Assembly (NCBI GenBank): GCA_041623895.1
Contig: JBFJVZ010000159.1
Coordinates: 1-15,233 of the forward strand
Length of the DNA: 15,233 nt
Direction of reading: 5' to 3'
From: JBFJVZ01 sp041623895
Lineage (GTDB): Bacteria > Planctomycetota > Planctomycetia > Pirellulales > Pirellulaceae
Positions within the stretch are counted from its first letter, which is position 1. Each line of letters opens with the position of its first letter. Under the pieces are notes generated by a model. It did no database searches. It was not told the origin of the DNA and was given only the letters and a program-made list of their open reading frames with translations. The translations under genes were made by a program, and so were the position numbers. Shown here piece after piece: positions 6,934-12,187 of the stretch.

Positions 6934-8413
6934 CGGAGCCCGTGGTGGCTGGATCGCGTGGTCGAATCCGGTACACATTCTGCGTGAATCGTGAAATGAC
7001 AAAGAACTCGCCAGACGGCGTGACGGCAATGTCAATCGGCGAGGAGATCTTCGCAAAGGTGTCGACAGAGGTCACTTTATAAGTGTCTGTTGATGGCTCA
7101 AGCTTCATCTGCCAAACAACATGTTGCATGAAGTCAGCGACATAAATGCTATTCCGATAATCCTCCGGCAGTGATTGCGAAGTCGCGTAAGCCATGCCGA
7201 GGAAATTCCACTCGTGCTCTCCGACCAAGATCGGATCACGGAAACCAGACGCTGCGGCGGTGGGTTCATTCGGAACAACGTAGGGGTGCCCATAGTGAGC
7301 GCCGCGGACGACGTGATTCAGTTCGTCTCCGGGATTCTCGTCGATGTCATTGTCCGAGACGAAGAGCTGATTGTCGGGACCAATCACGATCCCAAACGGA
7401 TTGCGGAATCCCTTGGCAAACACTTCCGGCTTTGAGAAATCGGAACTGATCTTCAGCACCGCTCCTTCCCAGGGATGATCGTCAAGTACCCGATTCGCAG
7501 CGCTGGCGGTGGTTACAAACAAGCTTCCATCCGGGGCAAAACAAATCCCGTTGTTTTGGTGCATCGTGTCCGGCCCCCGAGCACCTGGCAGACCGGTAAG
7601 GATGTCATCCGCGTACTCGAAGTACCCGTCGCCATCCGTGTCCTGCAGCCGGGTCACCGCTCCCGTATTCTCGTAGCTGATTGTTCCCTCAGTCGCTTTG
7701 GCAGAGATTCCCGATCTGGAGACGAACAGCTGGCCATCGCGCTCAGCAAACCCGTAGCAGCGCATCAAGAGTGGCGAGTCAGCCACGAGCTTTTGCTGAT
7801 ACTTGCCCGTTGCGTCATCTCTGGTCAACTGAACAATGCCTCCTCGCATGGTGCCGGCTTCGTCGAAATAGTCATAGCAGACATAGACCTTGCCGGCGTC
7901 ATTCACGGCGATTCGAATGGGTGGATGATTGAGGTCGGCAATTTTTTCGATCACAAATTCCGACGAGTACATCCGCACGGCCGGATCGCGCTGGACACCG
8001 CGAATCTCCTTCCAGATGAACGCCTGGCTGCAAATCACGACGCCGATGATGGATGCAGCCAATAACAATTGCGTTCCAGCAAGCTGGAATGTTCGATGGC
8101 GATTTTGGTCGCTGCCAACATCAGAAGGATCGGTCAGACGCGTGCCCCAGACCAGCGCGGCTGCCACACCCAATCCCAGCGCCGCGACCGCACTGAAATC
8201 TCGTTCCCCGACTAAGAACCACAAAAGTCCAAGATAGTTGTCACCCGGCTTCAAATAGAACCCGACCACGGTAGTTGCGATGATCGCAACCAGCGCGACG
8301 GTTACACTGAGCAACGAGATGGCTCGTCGCGCACGCAGCAGGTCACCAATGGCAAAAAATGCGACGACCAGAGTGTAACTCGTCAAGAAGACGCACAAAT
8401 CGATGGCGCTCAT
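6926..8413 (-). CDS. Membrane-anchored glucose/sorbosone-dehydrogenase-like propeller
   Basis: The N-terminal third of this 495-residue protein is hydrophobic, with four likely helices near residues 7-25, 32-54, 72-90 and 109-133. A six-bladed propeller of the sorbosone/aldose dehydrogenase type follows. Supporting features are IRIAVNDAGKVYVCYD, a DTDGDG calcium-like loop (258-263), MHQNNGICFAPDGSLFV with a candidate catalytic His285, FRNPFGIVIGPDNQLFVSDND (336-356, shown as adjoining blocks FRNPFGIVIG and PDNQLFVSDND), and GDELNHV...YGHPY (362-378). Relatives oxidise sugars or alcohols with PQQ in the periplasm and pass electrons to cytochrome c. The cytochrome gene directly downstream fits that scheme, possibly with overlapping codons. 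Many planctomycete members (TIGR02604-like) are soluble or fused directly to cytochrome, so four N-terminal helices are unusual. PQQ dependence and substrate are inferred, not shown. Confidence 0.82.
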   Translation of the reverse strand: MSAIDLCVFLTSYTLVVAFFAIGDLLRARRAISLLSVTVALVAIIATTVVGFYLKPGDNYLGLLWFLVGERDFSAVAALGLGVAAALVWGTRLTDPSDVGSDQNRHRTFQLAGTQLLLAASIIGVVICSQAFIWKEIRGVQRDPAVRMYSSEFVIEKIADLNHPPIRIAVNDAGKVYVCYDYFDEAGTMRGGIVQLTRDDATGKYQQKLVADSPLLMRCYGFAERDGQLFVSRSGISAKATEGTISYENTGAVTRLQDTDGDGYFEYADDILTGLPGARGPDTMHQNNGICFAPDGSLFVTTASAANRVLDDHPWEGAVLKISSDFSKPEVFAKGFRNPFGIVIGPDNQLFVSDNDIDENPGDELNHVVRGAHYGHPYVVPNEPTAAASGFRDPILVGEHEWNFLGMAYATSQSLPEDYRNSIYVADFMQHVVWQMKLEPSTDTYKVTSVDTFAKISSPIDIAVTPSGEFFVISRFTQNVYRIRPRDPATTGSDG

Positions 8414-8672
8414 AGGGGCTAATCTCGGGGTTAATCCAATCCATTGCCAAGTGATGCAGCAGGCATTCTGCTGGTGCCCACCGTTTCATTGGCCTTGATC
8501 ACTTACGATAAACGGGGCCGAGCGGCTTTCCAAACGGCGGTCCAATCTTGAACAGGCAATGCGTCAATGCGCAGCAGCGAAAACATTGCCATCGTTGCAA
8601 TCATCCCATTCGCGCTGGCCTGATAACGCATTTCGCAGCAACATTGCCAGGACAGCCACTGGCCCCAGCATT
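8414..8672. other. Gene-free gap between two leftward units
   Basis: These 259 bases lie between the ABC exporter's stop and the dehydrogenase gene's start. They contain a perfect six-base inverted repeat CAGCAG-GCATT-CTGCTG (8457-8473) and a GCCAG...CTGGC stem near 8645-8662, neither followed by a U-run. No credible gene, tRNA or promoter pair is evident. Short open frames here are not supported by codon pattern or ribosome sites. Confidence 0.45.
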
Positions 8673-10463
8673 TCAAGCCTGCTCGATTTGGCGATGTTCA
8701 AGCGGATCGGCCAACTGCTGGGATTCCCAGAGTCGGCGATAGAGTTCACAGTCGCGCATCAATTCTTCGTGCGGACCAAATCCAATGCACCTGCCGCGCT
8801 CCAGCACCAGCATGCGGTCGGCTCTGCGGAGCGTCGACAGCCTGTGTGCGACGACAAAGCTGGTGCGAGCTTCGAGCAGGTGTTCAATCGCTTCCTGAAC
8901 GTGGGCTTCGGTTACCGAGTCAAGGCTCGAAGTGGCCTCGTCCAACAACAGGATGGGTGCATTTTTGAGAAAGGCCCGGGCCACATTGATTCTCTGTGCC
9001 TGGCCGCGAGAGAGCCCCCGGCCACCGACGCCAATCAGCGTGTCGTATCCCTCCGGCAAACCAAGAATCTCCTCATGAATGAAGGCGGCGCGGGCGGAGT
9101 CTTCGATTTCCGCATCGGTTGCCGAGGGGCGGCCGCAGCGGATGTTCTCACGAACACTTGTAGAAAACAGAAAGGGCTCTTGGGCCACGATCGCAACTTG
9201 ATGGTAGATGTCGTTGAGCCGGAAATTCCTGACGTCGGATCCATCAAATCGCACGCTACCGGATGTGGGGTCGTAAAGCCGAATCATCAGATTCAACAAT
9301 GTCGTCTTACCAGCCCCTGATGGACCCACGATCCCAATCGTCTCGCCCGCGTTGACGGAGATCGAGATGTCCTTCAACACAGACGTGTTCCCGTAGGCGA
9401 AGCAGACGTTATCACAAGAAATCACCTGGGGTGGAGACGTCAGTGTCTGGGCATCCGGACAATCCTGGATCTCAGGCGGCGTTTCCAGGAATTCCAGAAT
9501 CCGCCAGAGCGAGGCGTGATAAGTATGGATTTCCAAATATTGCTGGTGCATCAGGTTCAAGGGCGTATGCATGATCCGAATGGCCATCACAAAAGCCAGC
9601 AACGAAGGCCAGTCCAGCGTCCCGTCCATGACTTGAAAACCGCCGACGAGCACGACAATCACGACGCTCAATCCAGCCACAGACTCCATTCCCACACGTC
9701 CGAGGGCTTGCAGCCGAGCCACGTCGATCAACTCGTCAAAAAAGGCGCGGCCCTTTGCAAGGCCCACCTGCGTCTGAATTTCTTCGCCCTGGAAGGTCTT
9801 AATCACCCGCATGCCTTTGAGGATTTCCAGGATCATGTCAAACAGCACATAACCCGTCGTTCGCACCACGTAGGAACGCGCTCGGAGTCGTTGCGAAACC
9901 ATGATGATCGGGAACGATACAATCGGTAGCACGACCAGCACCCAAAGAGCCAGCGAGGGGCTCATGTAGATGGCGACCGCCAATAACCCGAGGACAACGG
10001 CGCCTTCCAGCAGCATGCGAGCGGCCGCCTGCACCACCATCCGCATCTGCGTCACATCCGTGCGCACGGTTTGGATGATTTCGCCGTGACTTTGGTGATC
10101 TGCATAAGGCACCGATAGCTTCAGCAGGTGGCGGATGACGCGTTCCATGAAGCCCAACTCGATCACCTTGATGATGCGTTGGACAACGATGTGGTTGTCA
10201 TAGAAGAATAGCGCGCCAACCAGGTACGTGACCAGCATCAGTCCGGCTGTTAACCAGAGCACGGCGCCCTGCCCAAGCGACTGGCCAACGATATCGCCGA
10301 ACCCAGTGTGCTCAGAGACGGTGGCTGCCAGAAACTCACGAATAAAAAAGATCACGGCCATCGACGTCACGGCACGACCGAGCGAAGTGACCACAAACCG
10401 GACCAGCAGCAGTTTGCGTTTTCGGAACAGCTCTCCAATAATCCGAGCGATCGACTTTAGCAC
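8673..10463 (-). CDS. MsbA-like ABC exporter, fused membrane and ATPase domains
   Basis: This 596-residue half-transporter has a six-helix exporter domain (roughly residues 20-315) and a C-terminal ATPase. All nucleotide-binding motifs are present: A-loop tyrosine in FAYG (357), Walker A GPSGAGKTT (380-388), Q-loop AQEPF (Q428), signature LSRGQ (484-488), Walker B ILLLDE (504-509), D-loop SSLD (512-515) and H-loop AHR (His540). It should dimerise in the inner membrane and export or flip a lipid, lipid-linked glycan or peptide. There is no N-terminal peptidase domain. The start is GTG at 10463, with GGAG six bases upstream; a longer frame to 10559 has no such site. The signature has Arg instead of the usual third-position Gly, a position known to vary. 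It lies 136 bases after the nucleotidyltransferase gene and near a Wza-like exporter, so lipid-linked glycan flipping is plausible. Confidence 0.92.
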   Translation of the reverse strand: MLKSIARIIGELFRKRKLLLVRFVVTSLGRAVTSMAVIFFIREFLAATVSEHTGFGDIVGQSLGQGAVLWLTAGLMLVTYLVGALFFYDNHIVVQRIIKVIELGFMERVIRHLLKLSVPYADHQSHGEIIQTVRTDVTQMRMVVQAAARMLLEGAVVLGLLAVAIYMSPSLALWVLVVLPIVSFPIIMVSQRLRARSYVVRTTGYVLFDMILEILKGMRVIKTFQGEEIQTQVGLAKGRAFFDELIDVARLQALGRVGMESVAGLSVVIVVLVGGFQVMDGTLDWPSLLAFVMAIRIMHTPLNLMHQQYLEIHTYHASLWRILEFLETPPEIQDCPDAQTLTSPPQVISCDNVCFAYGNTSVLKDISISVNAGETIGIVGPSGAGKTTLLNLMIRLYDPTSGSVRFDGSDVRNFRLNDIYHQVAIVAQEPFLFSTSVRENIRCGRPSATDAEIEDSARAAFIHEEILGLPEGYDTLIGVGGRGLSRGQAQRINVARAFLKNAPILLLDEATSSLDSVTEAHVQEAIEHLLEARTSFVVAHRLSTLRRADRMLVLERGRCIGFGPHEELMRDCELYRRLWESQQLADPLEHRQIEQA

Positions 10464-10469
10464 GGCTAT

Positions 10470-10473
10470 CTCC
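10470..10473 (-). promoter_or_regulatory. Ribosome binding site deciding the GTG start of the ABC exporter
   Basis: On the minus strand GGAG lies six bases before GTG at 10463. No comparable site precedes the upstream in-frame ATG at 10559, so the shorter protein is preferred. Confidence 0.6.
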
Positions 10474-10599
10474 GTAAAGTTGTGCGCATGCGGACGACTC
10501 GTTGTCGCCGCGAAAGCGGAGCAGAATCGCAACTCGCGACCCACTGCAGGAGCAGACATCGTCGACGTTCAAATTTGCAGCGCCGTTCGACGCCGCGTA

Positions 10600-11694
10600 T
10601 CACGGATTCCAATTCACGCTCCTTGAGGGCAGGCTGATCAGATAATGCGCGAGCTGCGGAAGACGATCCCGCCAGCGTTCGCACAGTCGCATGCGGAACA
10701 AAAAGCGGTCCGGCAGGTTCCGCACGTCGGCGGCATGTTCAGCGTTTTCCAACCAAACGCCAACCTGTTTCGCAAGTCGCTTGACGACCGGCAAGCGATC
10801 AACTCTCACTTGAATTTCAGGCGGCAGATTCGCATCCAGCAGATGGCTGGCCAGCCACAGGCCGAGCCAGACAGAACGATGGCACCGTGATTCGGTTGCT
10901 TTGGCTTCCACGCGGTCCCAATCGGTAATCTTGCCGCGGTTGATCAGTTCGGCAATGTCGCAAATCCAGCGGAGCCGTTCCCACCAGTGCCTGGTGCCGT
11001 GCATGCAAAGTACTTCAATCGCATCCTCAGGCTGCAACTTCCTGACCAAGTGGCTATCCACGTCGAAGGGATCACCGCTCTCCCATAACACGTCGAAATT
11101 GACATCATAATTGTGCCAACTGGGCGCCAGATCCCAGTGCACGTCCAACTCAACGCCATCTCGTTGAAATTCGCAAGCAAAGAGTTGCCGTTTTCTTTCG
11201 CTGTCAACTTGATCCCACAAGCAAGCGAATCCGTGGGAAGTGAGTAATTCCTTGACACCGGGAAAGTCGTCGGGGCGGATCAGCATGTCCAGATCGCCGC
11301 ATTCCCGCAGACCCAGATCACCATAGGCATCGATGGCCAACGTGGGACCCTTGAACAAAAGCATGGGCAGGGAGGATTGCTCAAACAACCCGGATACCTC
11401 TCGCCCCACTTTCATCAGCCGCTGATTACGCTGCTCGAGCTCGCGAGTCTGTTTCGCCAATGCCTGCAAACAAGCAGCTGGAACGACGCCGGCCGGCTGG
11501 GCGCTAAGATGCAGATAGGTCAACGGGCGAATACGATGCCACCAACTTCGATTCAACACCGTTTGCCAGTCGATTTGCTTGCGCAGCAACTGCTCCAGCC
11601 GATCTCGTACGTCCGCTGTCTGGGAGACGCGAGCGCAGCAAATCAGTAGCTCGTCCTCGTTAGAGGTTGTCGTGTCGGCACCCGGCAGTTTCAC
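10600..11694 (-). CDS. NTP_transf_5-type nucleotidyltransferase family protein
   Basis: The 364-residue protein matches the NTP_transf_5 (PF14907-like) pattern. A central segment reads MLLFKGPTLAIDAYGD (111-126) then LGLRECGDLDMLI (127-139), where K115, R130, D134 and D136 are the family signature. A third acidic residue, D184, lies in VELDVHW. A helical C-terminal half includes MHGTRHWWERLRWICDIAEL (231-250). The residues fit a polymerase-beta-type nucleotidyltransferase fold with a DxD metal site. The biochemical role of the family is not settled; members often occur in exopolysaccharide and lasso-peptide-like loci beside ABC exporters, as here. No PqqD-like, transglutaminase-like or asparagine-synthase-like partner is visible in this window. 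The start is GTG at 11694 with only a weak upstream site. It is probably cotranscribed with the ABC exporter. Confidence 0.85.
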   Translation of the reverse strand: MKLPGADTTTSNEDELLICCARVSQTADVRDRLEQLLRKQIDWQTVLNRSWWHRIRPLTYLHLSAQPAGVVPAACLQALAKQTRELEQRNQRLMKVGREVSGLFEQSSLPMLLFKGPTLAIDAYGDLGLRECGDLDMLIRPDDFPGVKELLTSHGFACLWDQVDSERKRQLFACEFQRDGVELDVHWDLAPSWHNYDVNFDVLWESGDPFDVDSHLVRKLQPEDAIEVLCMHGTRHWWERLRWICDIAELINRGKITDWDRVEAKATESRCHRSVWLGLWLASHLLDANLPPEIQVRVDRLPVVKRLAKQVGVWLENAEHAADVRNLPDRFLFRMRLCERWRDRLPQLAHYLISLPSRSVNWNP

Positions 11695-12187
11695 TTTGTG
11701 GATCTCGTCGACCAGCCAGCGGCGATGATGTTAGCATTGGGACGAAGTGGTCCCGGTGCCCCCCAGATCATGAGCGTTGCACGAGTATAATTCAGCCGCG
11801 GTGGGACTGCAGTCAAAAACGTTCTGTCGTTTCCGGAGCATTCGTATTTGTCAGGTTGTGAGGAAAGTACGGAATGGGTGCGAGATTCGTGGGATGAAAT
11901 GTTATGCGGAGTTAATCAGCATTGGCTCTGTGCACTGCCGTTGCGATTGCTTGCTAGCACCCAGGTTGGTTCGCAAATTGGACATAAACCGGCAAAAAAA
12001 ATGCTGATAGCCGTCAAAATCTGCCGAACTGATACAACAGGTTAACTTACACAGTCGCGCCAGCCTACCGCCGCTGTCGCAATCATCACGCATTGCCGTG
12101 CGCTGTCAGATGGTAAGGAGAAAGTGATCGAGATATTCGACTGCTTACCTTCCGGTACCCGGTTTGATCTTGAGGCCGCATGCGGCG
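11695..12187. promoter_or_regulatory. Long divergent intergenic region upstream of the export fusion
   Basis: About 490 bases separate the leftward nucleotidyltransferase gene from the rightward export gene, so promoters for both are expected. TATAAT at 11786-11791 is a perfect -10 on the plus strand but lacks a matching -35. On the minus strand TTGACT (11811-11816) faces TATACT (11784-11789) with an overly long 21-base spacer. GGGAC...GTCCC at 11739-11754 is a small inverted repeat. AAGGAG at 12115-12120 precedes a GTG that opens a 44-codon frame overlapping the export gene start. A small cysteine-rich open frame lies at 11894-12007. None of these is certain. Confidence 0.4.

Noticed and set aside
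6934..7056. N-terminal extension of the cytochrome gene
   Set aside because: It would overlap the dehydrogenase coding region by about 130 bases and put about 40 arginine-rich residues before the signal; the starts at 6933 or 6912 fit better.
8559..9320. Long plus-strand open frame (about 250 codons) opposite the ABC exporter
   Set aside because: It lies antisense to the ATPase domain, whose Walker A, signature and Walker B motifs are intact on the minus strand; the plus-strand product has no recognisable pattern.
10464..10559. N-terminal extension of the ABC exporter
   Set aside because: The added 32 residues are not typical of exporter N-termini, while GTG 10463 has a well-spaced GGAG site.
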